From the NCBI RefSeq assembly GCF_040370365.1, contig NZ_BAABWQ010000004.1:310001-374000 (forward strand): 64,000 bases of DNA. The letters are read 5' to 3'. The stretch comes from Shimia sp040370365. GTDB taxonomy: Bacteria > Pseudomonadota > Alphaproteobacteria > Rhodobacterales > Rhodobacteraceae. Made by a program: the position numbers and the translations under genes. Each line of letters starts with the position of its first letter. The first letter of the stretch is position 1. Below the pieces are notes generated by a model. It was not told the DNA's origin. It searched no databases and saw only the letters and a list, made by a program, of their open reading frames with translations. Positions 53,277 to 61,169 of the stretch are shown in pieces.

Positions 53277-54718
53277 TACGCGTCCTCGTTTTTGGATTGC
53301 TGGGCGGGATGGCCCAGATTGCGGATGGCGTCAACCACCTTGGACAAAGCCATCGACAGGCTGCCCTTGGCCATGACCACATCACCAGCATCCACCAGCC
53401 GTCGAACTTCGCTTGTCAGTTCCACGCTGCTCTCACACCACTCCCCGCGTTTGCTTTCTGGCAAAGCCGCGTGCAGATGCTGCATCAGAGGGCCCACGCA
53501 ATGCACCACATCAATGGTCGCCAGTGCGGGGTGTGTCGCGATATCTGCGTGCATCGCCGCTTCTTGCGGCCCCAGTTCTTTCATATCGCCCAAAAAGGCG
53601 ATGCGACGCCCGCGGCCAATGCGCCCGATCCCGTCGATGGGCTCCGCCGCCGCCAAAACCTCCAGCGCCGCGCCAACACTTGTGGGATTGGCATTGTACG
53701 CCTCGTCAATCAATTCCATCGTGCGATCGGTTTCAACCGGATCCAGCACCAACGTTTCACGTGCGCCACGGCCCACAAAGGGTGTCCAGCGTCCCAAGGA
53801 TGCCACCGACAGCGCCAAATCCGCCCCCATGGCCTCCACAGCAGCCAACGCGCCCAACGCATTCATCGCGAAATGCCGACCTGCGCTTTGCACTTTGAAC
53901 ATAACGGGGGCGTCCGCATGGGTCGCACGCGCAATCGTCACATTGCCCTGCAACGTCACCTCATCTAAACGCCAATCGGCCCCGGTTTCACCAAACTCCT
54001 GCATGGCCACACCAAGCGTGGTCGCATGCGCGCGCAGCACATCAGCTGTGTCGATGTCCGCATTCAAAATCGCCATGCCTCTTGGCTCAAGCCCATCAAA
54101 TACGGCCGCTTTTTCCTGCGCGATGCCTGCCACGCTTTCAAAGGCTTCCAGATGCACGGCTGCCACCGTGGTCACCAATGCCACGTGGGGGCGGGCCTGT
54201 TTCGCAAGCGGCGAAATTTCACCCGGGTGGTTCATGCCGATCTCAATCACAGCAAACTCGGAGTCCTGCGGCATGCGCGCAAGTGTCAACGGCACACCCC
54301 AATGGTTGTTGTAACTCGCAACCGATGCATGGGCGCGTCCCTGACTGTCCAGCATGGCCCGCAGCATTTCTTTGGTGGAAGTTTTGCCCACCGATCCGGT
54401 CACCGCCACAACACGCGCATCTGTACGGGCGCGGCCTGCTCGGCCCAAGGCTTCCAATCCGGCAAGAACATCGTCCACAATCAAAAGAGGCGCATCCGGC
54501 GCCACACCTTCGGGGATCCGGCTGACCAAAGCTGCAGCGGCGCCATTTGCCAAAGCCTGCGCAACAAACTCATGGCCATCACGCGCCGCCGTCAACGCCA
54601 CAAACAAATCACCTTGCGCCAGCGTGCGCGTGTCAATTGACACGCCGTCACACGCCCAATCTGTGGTGACACGGCCACCCGTTGCGGTGGCGGCGTCTTC
54701 TGATGTCCAAAGGCTCAT
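53276..54718 (-). CDS. murF: UDP-N-acetylmuramoyl-tripeptide--D-alanyl-D-alanine ligase
   Basis: MurF adds D-Ala-D-Ala to the UDP-MurNAc-tripeptide. Motifs: N-terminal SIDTRTLAQGDLFVAL, ATP loop VAVTGSVGKTSTKEM, ASYNNHWGVPLTL, EIGMNHPGEI, and DEAYNANPTSV at the end of the central domain. 480 residues. Overlaps murE by 4 bases and mraY by one base, so it is tightly coupled. Confidence 0.97.
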   Translation of the reverse strand: MSLWTSEDAATATGGRVTTDWACDGVSIDTRTLAQGDLFVALTAARDGHEFVAQALANGAAAALVSRIPEGVAPDAPLLIVDDVLAGLEALGRAGRARTDARVVAVTGSVGKTSTKEMLRAMLDSQGRAHASVASYNNHWGVPLTLARMPQDSEFAVIEIGMNHPGEISPLAKQARPHVALVTTVAAVHLEAFESVAGIAQEKAAVFDGLEPRGMAILNADIDTADVLRAHATTLGVAMQEFGETGADWRLDEVTLQGNVTIARATHADAPVMFKVQSAGRHFAMNALGALAAVEAMGADLALSVASLGRWTPFVGRGARETLVLDPVETDRTMELIDEAYNANPTSVGAALEVLAAAEPIDGIGRIGRGRRIAFLGDMKELGPQEAAMHADIATHPALATIDVVHCVGPLMQHLHAALPESKRGEWCESSVELTSEVRRLVDAGDVVMAKGSLSMALSKVVDAIRNLGHPAQQSKNEDA

Positions 54719-56196
54719 GCCAATCCTCCATCCAATGCGGCCACAGCCACGCTAGCCTGTTCACAATCATCAAACGGCAACACATCGTCGCCAATGGTCT
54801 GGCCAGTCTCGTGGCCTTTACCTGCGATCAACAAAGCGTCCCCTGGCCCCAAAGCATCCACGCCGCGCAAAATCGCCTCGGCCCGGTCGCCAACTTCTGT
54901 GGCCCCCGGCGCGCCCTCCATCACGGCGGCGCGGATCACTGCCGGGTCTTCACTGCGCGGATTGTCATCGGTCACAAAAACAACATCTGCGTTCTGCGTG
55001 GCCGCCTGCCCCATCAACGGGCGCTTGGCGGCGTCACGATCACCCCCGGCGCCAATGATGACCACAAGCCGTCCCATCACATGTGGGCGCAACGCGGCGA
55101 GCGCCGTGGACACCGCATCCGGTGTATGCGCATAATCCACAAACACCGCGGCACCGTTTTCACGGGTTGCGGCCAATTGCATCCGGCCTCGCACACCTCT
55201 GAGCTCGGGCAACACCTCAAACACCCGTTCAGGCTCTGCCCCACAGGCAATCGCCATGCCTGCTGCCAACAGAACATTTTCGGCCTGAAACCCACCCAAT
55301 AGCTTCAAACGTGTTTGATAAGCTTTACCGCGAAACGTGAAGCGAATGTCCTGACCCGTGGCATCAAAGCGCTGCGCCATCAAGGCGAGATCCGCCTCCG
55401 CCTTGCCAACCGTAAGGACACCCTGCCCGCGTGTGCCCGCGATGAGCGCCATATCAAGCCCACGGGGATCATCCACGTTGATCACCGCCGTACCCTCTTC
55501 GGGCAAAACGCGCCCAAACAATTCGGCCTTGGCGTTGAAATAGTCTTCAAAGGTCTCGTGATAGTCGAGATGATCCTGCGTGAAGTTGGTGAAACCCGCA
55601 ACTTTCAGCTGTACACCATCCAGCCGGCTCTGTGCCAACCCATGCGACGACGCTTCCATGGCGGCAAAGCCGATGCCTGCTTCAGCGGCGGCGGCCAGCG
55701 TCCGGTGCAGCGTGATCGGTTCTGGCGTGGTGTGTTTCAGAGGCGCAGTAAAATCGCCCTCAACACCGGTGGTGCCAAGATTGATCGCCTCAAGCCCCAT
55801 CTCCTGCCATATCATGCGCAAAAAAGTCGCCACCGAGGTCTTGCCGTTGGTGCCTGTCACGGCGGCAATGATGCCCGGTTGTTTGCCGAAAAACAGCGCG
55901 GACGTATAGGCCAGGGCTTGGCGGGGGTCTTCTGCAATCACCACCGCAGCCCCACTTTGCTCCAGCTCAGATTCTGCAATCTTTGCGCCCGCGGCATCCG
56001 TGAGAATGGCGGACGCGCCCATGCGCAAAGCAAACTGGATGAATGTGCCCCCATGCACCCGCGTGCCGGGCAGTGCCGCAAAGAGGTAGCCGTCTTTCAC
56101 ATCGCGACTGTCTACAGCCAATCCCGTGATCTCAGGGTTTGCGCCCCCAAGAGCCGTCAGGCCCAGTTCTGAAAGCTGTTTTGTGCCTGCTGCCAT
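54715..56196 (-). CDS. murE: UDP-N-acetylmuramoyl-L-alanyl-D-glutamate--2,6-diaminopimelate ligase
   Basis: MurE adds the third residue of the stem peptide. Motifs: DSRDVKDGYLFAALPG, ATP loop AVTGTNGKTSVATFL, EASSHGLAQSRL, and DDNPRSEDPAVI. The last is the DNPR motif that marks enzymes selecting meso-diaminopimelate rather than lysine. 493 residues. Begins 21 bases after ftsI. Confidence 0.97.
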   Translation of the reverse strand: MAAGTKQLSELGLTALGGANPEITGLAVDSRDVKDGYLFAALPGTRVHGGTFIQFALRMGASAILTDAAGAKIAESELEQSGAAVVIAEDPRQALAYTSALFFGKQPGIIAAVTGTNGKTSVATFLRMIWQEMGLEAINLGTTGVEGDFTAPLKHTTPEPITLHRTLAAAAEAGIGFAAMEASSHGLAQSRLDGVQLKVAGFTNFTQDHLDYHETFEDYFNAKAELFGRVLPEEGTAVINVDDPRGLDMALIAGTRGQGVLTVGKAEADLALMAQRFDATGQDIRFTFRGKAYQTRLKLLGGFQAENVLLAAGMAIACGAEPERVFEVLPELRGVRGRMQLAATRENGAAVFVDYAHTPDAVSTALAALRPHVMGRLVVIIGAGGDRDAAKRPLMGQAATQNADVVFVTDDNPRSEDPAVIRAAVMEGAPGATEVGDRAEAILRGVDALGPGDALLIAGKGHETGQTIGDDVLPFDDCEQASVAVAALDGGLA

Positions 56197-56217
56197 CGGT
56201 TCCTGCCCTTATTCGGC

Positions 56218-58002
56218 TTAGTTTGATGTCAGCGTTATATCAGCCAGCTGGGCGGGCTCAACCTCGGGACGCAACCCAAGCAACGGCGCAACACGCGTGA
56301 TCATTTCTGCGGCCACGGGCACCGCGGTCCACCCCGCAGTGCGGCGTGGCTCACTACCTGAGGTCTCCACAGGTTCATCCAGCGACAAGATCAGCACGTA
56401 TTTTGGATCATGTGCCGGGAACATCGCGGCGAAAGTGGCGATCACTTTGTCCTCGTAGTACCCCCGGCCACTTTCGAGCGGCTTGTCGGCGGTGCCAGTC
56501 TTTCCCCCCACAGCGTATCCGGGCACTTCGCCAAAGGAAGCGGTGCCTTCGCTGACCACTTTCCGCAGCATTACACGCGAGGCCTCGGCACTCGCACGTG
56601 TCATGACGCGTGGGCCTTTTTCGACGCTATCCTGCTTCATGATTGTTGGCACCACACTGGTCCCGCCATTCGCAATCGCCGCATAACCCGCCGCCAAGTG
56701 CAACGGGCTTGCGGACATCCCGTGACCATAGGAGATTGTCATCGTCGACAACTCAGACCAATTCTTAGGCAACAGCGGCTGCGCGCCCCCTGCCTCAACA
56801 AGTTCGACCGGGGTCGGCTTAAAAAACCCTAGGCTCTTAAGGAACTCTTGCTGACGTGCTGCCCCAATCAATTGAGCGATCCGCGCTGTGCCAATATTAG
56901 ACGATTTCACGATCACTTTGGTCAACGTCAACTGTGCGCCGTAGTTGCGAAAGTCGCGGATACGGAACTTGCCCCACCGCAGCGGACCCGCGGTGTTGAT
57001 CTTGGTTTCAGGATTGGCCAATCCCAGCTCCATCGACTGAGCTGCCGTAAAGATTTTGAACGTTGAACCAAGCTCATACAGCCCCTGAACAGCCCGATTG
57101 AACAGCGGGCTATCTGCCGCCTGCCCTTGTACGGGCGGGCGTGGACGGTTGTTCGGGTCAAAGTCCGGCAGGCTCACCATCGAAATGATTTCGCCCGTAT
57201 GGACATCCATCAGAACCGAGCTTGCGCCTTTGGCGTTCATCAACTTCATACCGCCCCAAAGCACCCGCTCGGCGGCCGCTTGAACGGTCAAATCAATTGA
57301 CAACGTCAGAGCTTTGTCACCGTTGGCGGGATCACGCAGCGCGTCATCGAAATATTTCTCAACACCAGCCACACCGATCAACTCGGCGTCATGCACGTCC
57401 TCTTTGCCAAAGCTCGCGCCGCCCAAAATATGCGCTGCCAAGCGCCCATTTGGATACAGGCGCATCTCACGGCGACCAAACATCAAGCCGGGCTCGCCAA
57501 TATCATGTACGGCTTGCTGTTGCTCGGGGCTAATTTTCTTTTTGATCCACAGAAACTTACGCTTACCAGTGAAATCTTTTATCAGACGCTCTTCTTTTAG
57601 CTCTGGAAATATCTCAACCAGTTTTCGCGCCGCGCCCGCTTTGTCGATCATGTGGTGCGGTTGAGCGTATAGCGCGTGTGTTTCCAGGTTGGTCGCCAGA
57701 ATGCGCCCATGTCGGTCCACGATGTCAGCGCGTTCTGCCTGAATGCGGCTGCCCGCGAAACTGGTGCGCGGCTCTGTTGCTTCAGACATGCTGACCACAC
57801 CCATACGTGCGCCCACCGTCAGAAACGCCCCGACAAACAGCACACCCATGATCAACAACCGCCCTTCGGCACGCGCCCGGCTTTTGTTGCGCATCTCCTC
57901 ATGTCGCACGCGCAAATTTGCGCGCTCAATGCTGTCTGGGTTCTCACCTGCGCTGCGCGCATGCAAAACGGACGCCAAGGGACGCAGCGGTTTGCGGATC
58001 AT
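56218..58002 (-). CDS. ftsI: septal peptidoglycan transpeptidase FtsI (PBP3)
   Basis: FtsI cross-links septal peptidoglycan with FtsW. One membrane helix after a basic N-terminus (about residues 48-68), a pedestal domain, and the transpeptidase domain with the three penicillin-binding motifs: S-T-F-K in LYELGSTFKIF, S-S-N in VIVKSSNIGTA, and K-T-G in AVGGKTGTADKP. 594 residues. Overlaps ftsL by 4 bases. Confidence 0.97.
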   Translation of the reverse strand: MIRKPLRPLASVLHARSAGENPDSIERANLRVRHEEMRNKSRARAEGRLLIMGVLFVGAFLTVGARMGVVSMSEATEPRTSFAGSRIQAERADIVDRHGRILATNLETHALYAQPHHMIDKAGAARKLVEIFPELKEERLIKDFTGKRKFLWIKKKISPEQQQAVHDIGEPGLMFGRREMRLYPNGRLAAHILGGASFGKEDVHDAELIGVAGVEKYFDDALRDPANGDKALTLSIDLTVQAAAERVLWGGMKLMNAKGASSVLMDVHTGEIISMVSLPDFDPNNRPRPPVQGQAADSPLFNRAVQGLYELGSTFKIFTAAQSMELGLANPETKINTAGPLRWGKFRIRDFRNYGAQLTLTKVIVKSSNIGTARIAQLIGAARQQEFLKSLGFFKPTPVELVEAGGAQPLLPKNWSELSTMTISYGHGMSASPLHLAAGYAAIANGGTSVVPTIMKQDSVEKGPRVMTRASAEASRVMLRKVVSEGTASFGEVPGYAVGGKTGTADKPLESGRGYYEDKVIATFAAMFPAHDPKYVLILSLDEPVETSGSEPRRTAGWTAVPVAAEMITRVAPLLGLRPEVEPAQLADITLTSN

Positions 58003-58346
58003 GGCTTTGCCTCCTCTAAGGACACCTCAACCGCGTTTTCAAATGTGATCGGCTCTTCCACTGATGGGTAGGCCACCTGCTCGACGCGGCCAAACTGATC
58101 TGGGCGCAGCGGCAGAAGCTGCAAATCGTTGTAGTTGATCTCTGCCAAGTCGCGCAGCCGATCTGGACGGTTCAAATACGCCCACTCGGCCTTAAGCACC
58201 GACAAACGCGCACGCGCATCGCCGATTTCGCGCTGCAAACGTTCGGTTTCCCCAATCATTGCCTGCGTACGATAGTTCTCCTGATAGGCCCAAACAGAAA
58301 GCGCAATCACCATTGCTGCGGCCAATATCGACAACACTGTGCGCAT
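57999..58346 (-). CDS. ftsL: cell division protein FtsL
   Basis: 115 residues with a short cytosolic start, one membrane helix (VLSILAAAMVIALSVWAY) and a periplasmic coiled coil (RTQAMIGETERLQREIGDARARLSVL is its heptad region, given here only in part by position 25-55). It matches the alphaproteobacterial FtsL type by position and by the closing NRPDRLRDLAEIN. The start ATG 58346 overlaps the rsmH stop by one base (TGATG). Confidence 0.93.
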   Translation of the reverse strand: MRTVLSILAAAMVIALSVWAYQENYRTQAMIGETERLQREIGDARARLSVLKAEWAYLNRPDRLRDLAEINYNDLQLLPLRPDQFGRVEQVAYPSVEEPITFENAVEVSLEEAKP

Positions 58347-59338
58347 CACTTGCGCCCTCCCAACATGGGCATGCCAATCGCCTTTTCCGCAATCTCTCCT
58401 GCGGGTGCATCGGTGCGCCGCGCCACGCGCAGCTTTGCTGACCGCGCACGTGGGTTGTCGACCAACTCATCCGGATCAGGCCCAACCGCTTTGCGCGTGA
58501 TCAGCTCAAAGGCAGGTGTTTCTTGTTCTGTTTCAGGCGCATAGCGGTTGACGTTGCCGGTCTTACCAGCACGCGATTGCATGAACCTCTTCACCATCCG
58601 ATCCTCAACCGAATGAAAGGTCACCACAGCCAACAAACCGCCCGGCTTTAGCGCGCGCTCTGCCGCCATAAGGCCGCGAAACAGCTCACCATATTCATCA
58701 TTCACCGCAATGCGCAGTGCCTGAAAGCTGCGCGTGGCCGGATGACTTTGCCCCGGCTTGGATCGCGGCAAACAGCTCTCCACAATCTCCGCCAAACGCA
58801 GGGTTGTCTTAATCGGTTCCACCGACCGCTCGCGCACAATCACTTTGGCAATCCGCCGACTTGCGCGCTCTTCGCCATATTGGAACAGAATATTGGCGAT
58901 ATCAGCTTCTTCAGCCTCATTCACCAAATCCGCTGCAGAAGGTCCATCCTGGCTCATGCGCATGTCCAATGGCCCATCGCGCATAAAGGAGAAGCCACGT
59001 TCTGCCAGATCAAGTTGCATTGAGCTGACCCCAAGGTCGAGCACTATGCCATCCAATTCTTGGGCATACTCATCCATCTTTGAGAACACGCCGCCAACCA
59101 GTTCAATCTGGTCGCCATAGTCCCCAACCCAAGGGGCTGCCATCTCAAATGCCAGCGGGTCACGGTCAACGCCATAGACCTTGTCTGCGCCAGCCGCGAT
59201 CAAACCGCGGGTGTAACCTCCAGCCCCAAAGGTGCCGTCCAGCCAACGGCCAGAGACAGGCGCCACTTCACGCAACAAGGGAGCAAGCAAAACGGGAATG
59301 TGGGGACGTTTGGCGGCGGGATCTTCAGGCGTCGCCAT
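58346..59338 (-). CDS. rsmH: 16S rRNA m4C1402 methyltransferase RsmH
   Basis: RsmH (MraW) methylates N4 of C1402 in 16S rRNA. The SAM site LDGTFGAGGYTRGLIAAGA and YGVDRDPLAF lie near the start, DGIVLDLGVSSMQLD in the middle, and the family block GGLLAVVTFHSVEDRMVKRF and the C-terminal NPRARSAKLRVARR follow. 330 residues. Two bases separate it from mraZ. Confidence 0.97.
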   Translation of the reverse strand: MATPEDPAAKRPHIPVLLAPLLREVAPVSGRWLDGTFGAGGYTRGLIAAGADKVYGVDRDPLAFEMAAPWVGDYGDQIELVGGVFSKMDEYAQELDGIVLDLGVSSMQLDLAERGFSFMRDGPLDMRMSQDGPSAADLVNEAEEADIANILFQYGEERASRRIAKVIVRERSVEPIKTTLRLAEIVESCLPRSKPGQSHPATRSFQALRIAVNDEYGELFRGLMAAERALKPGGLLAVVTFHSVEDRMVKRFMQSRAGKTGNVNRYAPETEQETPAFELITRKAVGPDPDELVDNPRARSAKLRVARRTDAPAGEIAEKAIGMPMLGGRK

Positions 59339-59340
59339 GT

Positions 59341-59841
59341 TTAGAAATCCTCGTCGCCATCTAGATAGATGGAAGGGTCTGCATCCGGGTCAAAGTCATC
59401 GTCCGCTTCGAGCGCATCAGCCTCCATGGCCTCATAGGCCTCAGGCTGCCAAATTTCAAACGTGTCGCCTTTACCGGCAAAAAACGCCATGTCCGTCAGC
59501 GCAATCTTGTCGCGCTGCTCTTTGGGCAACACCAATCGGCCGGTCTCATCAACGGAGACTTCCAAAGATTGCGTGAGATAAAGCTTGGAAAGCGCAAGGC
59601 GCTTTTTGCTGCCACGGGGCATTTTCATGATGCGGCTGACCACATCATTCATCGCTTCAACCGTGAAACATTCTAGGAAATCTCGGGTTTTCCCGCCGTA
59701 TACAATTACAAGGTTCGGCGTGTCGCCACTTTTCCAGTCAGGGTCCCCTGCTTCGAGCACACGGCGAAACTTGGCCGGAATTGACATCCGTCCTTTCGTA
59801 TCCACCTTGTTGCGGCTTTCGCCTCGAAACATTAGCGCCAC
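59341..59841 (-). CDS. mraZ: transcriptional regulator MraZ
   Basis: 166 residues with two AbrB-like MraZ domains: FRGESRNKVDTKGRMSIPAK and VDETGRLVLPKEQRDKIAL. The C-terminal 35 residues are an acidic tail. In E. coli MraZ binds repeats of TGGG spaced by about 10 bases upstream of its own gene and represses the dcw operon. Matching boxes are found upstream here (60423-60468 and 60287-60300). The start may be GTG 59841 or ATG 59832; both precede the conserved FRGE. First gene of the cluster. Confidence 0.96.
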   Translation of the reverse strand: MALMFRGESRNKVDTKGRMSIPAKFRRVLEAGDPDWKSGDTPNLVIVYGGKTRDFLECFTVEAMNDVVSRIMKMPRGSKKRLALSKLYLTQSLEVSVDETGRLVLPKEQRDKIALTDMAFFAGKGDTFEIWQPEAYEAMEADALEADDDFDPDADPSIYLDGDEDF

Positions 59842-59900
59842 TGCCTATGGCCCCTTTAACCTCATGTTGCCTGCCACCGAAGGGGGCCAGGAAGCGAAAC

Positions 59901-59934
59901 GGCGGATTGATCTGCTGCCACTGATCAATCCGCC
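59901..59934. other. perfect 12-bp hairpin in the mraZ leader
   Basis: GGCGGATTGATC and GATCAATCCGCC around 10 bases, about 60 bases before the mraZ start codon. A smaller stem CCCGC-3-GCGGG lies next to it at 59946-59956. No T tract follows on the minus strand, so it is not a plain terminator; an RNA structure or protein site is possible. Confidence 0.6.
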
Positions 59935-60166
59935 GCCCTCGTCCCGCTTTGCGGGTAGTCCAGTTGCGCGTGCCACCTGGGGGGATGTTCTGCTCGCCCA
60001 CGCACCGGATCTCTTTTTTTCGATGAAAGCGGGCGCCTGTATGAAACCTGACTTGGAATTTGAGGTCTTAGCGCCTCGTTTGATCCCGTCCTCATCGTGT
60101 AACTAGGGATGCCATGGGAATTTATGGAAATCAACAAGTATTTCGCCTTATAGAGTCCACATTTAG

Positions 60167-60175
60167 TTATCCACA
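60167..60175 (+). promoter_or_regulatory. DnaA box (perfect TTATCCACA)
   Basis: Exact match to the 9-base DnaA consensus, in AT-rich sequence about 330 bases upstream of mraZ. Confidence 0.6.
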
Positions 60176-60286
60176 GCCTCCCAAAACAAGATATTGACGA
60201 AAAATTTCAACCCCAATCTACCACATATTGATCCATGCACCCAATCAAACACCAAATGATGCGCAGATTTTCGCCGAACAAGTATT

Positions 60287-60300
60287 CCCAGAAATTCCCA
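60287..60300 (-). promoter_or_regulatory. pair of TGGG boxes spaced 10 bases (possible MraZ site)
   Basis: On the minus strand TGGGAATTTC is followed by TGGGAA; the two boxes are exactly 10 bases apart and lie between the DnaA boxes. Confidence 0.5.
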
Positions 60301-60328
60301 ACTTTTTTCAATTCAGCTGATCACGTGC

Positions 60329-60337
60329 AGTGGATAA
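60329..60337 (-). promoter_or_regulatory. DnaA-type box, one mismatch
   Basis: AGTGGATAA on the plus strand, that is TTATCCACT on the minus strand, one base from the consensus and 21 bases from the next box in the same orientation. Confidence 0.45.
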
Positions 60338-60349
60338 CTCCTCGAAATC

Positions 60350-60358
60350 TGTGGATAA
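60350..60358 (-). promoter_or_regulatory. DnaA box (perfect, reverse)
   Basis: TGTGGATAA on the plus strand, the exact complement of TTATCCACA. Together with the box at 60329 it forms a same-strand pair two helix turns apart. Confidence 0.6.
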
Positions 60359-60422
60359 GCGCCTGAAATTTCACAGCACGCCTGATGATTCGGCTGCATT
60401 CCCATGGATCAGGCGCCCAAAT

Positions 60423-60468
60423 CCCATCAATTCCCACCTGAGATCCCATATAGACCCACCTCCCCCCA
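60423..60468 (-). promoter_or_regulatory. array of five TGGG boxes, predicted MraZ operator
   Basis: On the plus strand CCCA occurs at 60423, 60433, 60445, 60455 and 60465 (steps of 10, 12, 10, 10), so the minus strand reads five TGGG boxes in one helical register. E. coli MraZ uses three TGGGN boxes with 5-base spacers, also a 10-base step. A sixth CCCA lies at 60416 out of step. The array is about 590 bases from the mraZ start and 120 bases from the divergent Nudix gene. Confidence 0.65.
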
Positions 60469-60586
60469 AAAGATCGAGAGATGCCCTAACGCTCTAGCAA
60501 CACACTTCTGCTAAAAGTATCGCGCGCATCTTGGCCGCATTCCCATTGCTGACTAGGATAGCGTTGACCCGCAGATACTGACGCCA

Positions 60587-61081
60587 ATGACCCGGAGATG
60601 CCGTATGGGCTCACTCGCCCCCTCTGAAACGACCGCGATGATCCGCAAGGCCGAGAAAGCAGGCAAACATGTCCAGTTCGCGGCGCTCGCCTACCGCGTG
60701 CGCAAAAACAAAACGCAGGTTCTCCTCATCACCTCACGCGGCACCCGCCAGTGGCTGATCCCCAAAGGCTGGCCCATGATCGGGTTCAAACCTCACAAGG
60801 CTGCCGCTCAGGAAGCCTGGGAAGAAGCCGGCGTGATTGGACAGCCGGGCAAATTTGGGCTTGGTAAATATCGCTACCGCAAAGAACGCGGGCCGAAACG
60901 CGGCCAAAAGATCAACGTCATGGTCTTCCCCTTAAAGGTCAGCAAGCTCTCCTCGGCCTACCCAGAAAAGGGCCAGCGAAACCGAAAATGGCTCACTCCC
61001 AAAAAGGCAGCCAAACGAATCCAAAATCCAGAGCTTGCAGAAATTGTACGCAGCTTTGACCACCGAAAGCTGATGCACTGA
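60587..61081 (+). CDS. Nudix hydrolase with altered Nudix box
   Basis: 164 residues resembling the diphosphoinositol-polyphosphate type of alphaproteobacterial Nudix enzymes: AALAYRVRKNKTQVLLITS, then RQWLIPKGWPM and the box GFKPHKAAAQEAWEEAGV. The catalytic EExG is kept, but the first Glu of the box (GE) is Phe and the Arg of REuxEE is Gln. It probably still binds metal through the EE pair; the substrate is unknown. The start may be ATG 60587, 60605 or 60641. It shares its upstream region with mraZ. Confidence 0.88.
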   Translation: MTRRCRMGSLAPSETTAMIRKAEKAGKHVQFAALAYRVRKNKTQVLLITSRGTRQWLIPKGWPMIGFKPHKAAAQEAWEEAGVIGQPGKFGLGKYRYRKERGPKRGQKINVMVFPLKVSKLSSAYPEKGQRNRKWLTPKKAAKRIQNPELAEIVRSFDHRKLMH

Positions 61082-61169
61082 ACCAATTGAGCGTCATAGC
61101 GCGCCATCGCTTGATCCCTATGATCGGCGCGACTATGTTTGCTCGACCGAGCCATAGACAAGCAGGCGC

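Larger units (their letters stand above)
59842..60586 (-). promoter_or_regulatory. 745-base control region upstream of mraZ, divergent to a Nudix gene
   Basis: No coding frame is convincing. From mraZ outward it holds a perfect 12-bp hairpin (59901-59934), an AT-rich part of about 250 bases with three DnaA-type boxes and a pair of TGGG boxes, then an array of five TGGG boxes, and finally about 110 bases shared with the Nudix promoter. GANTC methylation sites lie at 60153-60157 and 60387-60391. If the promoter sits beyond the TGGG array, the mraZ transcript has a leader of about 600 bases. Confidence 0.6.

Noticed and set aside
52584..54314. 576-codon plus-strand frame opposite murF and mraY
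   Set aside because: Antisense to two certain genes and biased to Ser, Arg and Thr as expected for a shadow frame.
59585..60106. 173-codon plus-strand frame across mraZ and its leader
   Set aside because: Half is antisense to mraZ and the rest runs through the 12-bp hairpin; no ribosome site.
60110..60470. Replication origin
   Set aside because: DnaA boxes and AT-rich sequence are present, but none of the usual origin neighbours of alphaproteobacteria (dnaA, hemE, parAB, mnmG) lie in the window; a regulatory role at mraZ is simpler. GC skew would decide.
59842..60586. RNase P RNA or other known structured RNA in the mraZ gap
   Set aside because: The conserved core sequences of RNase P RNA were looked for by eye on both strands and not found.
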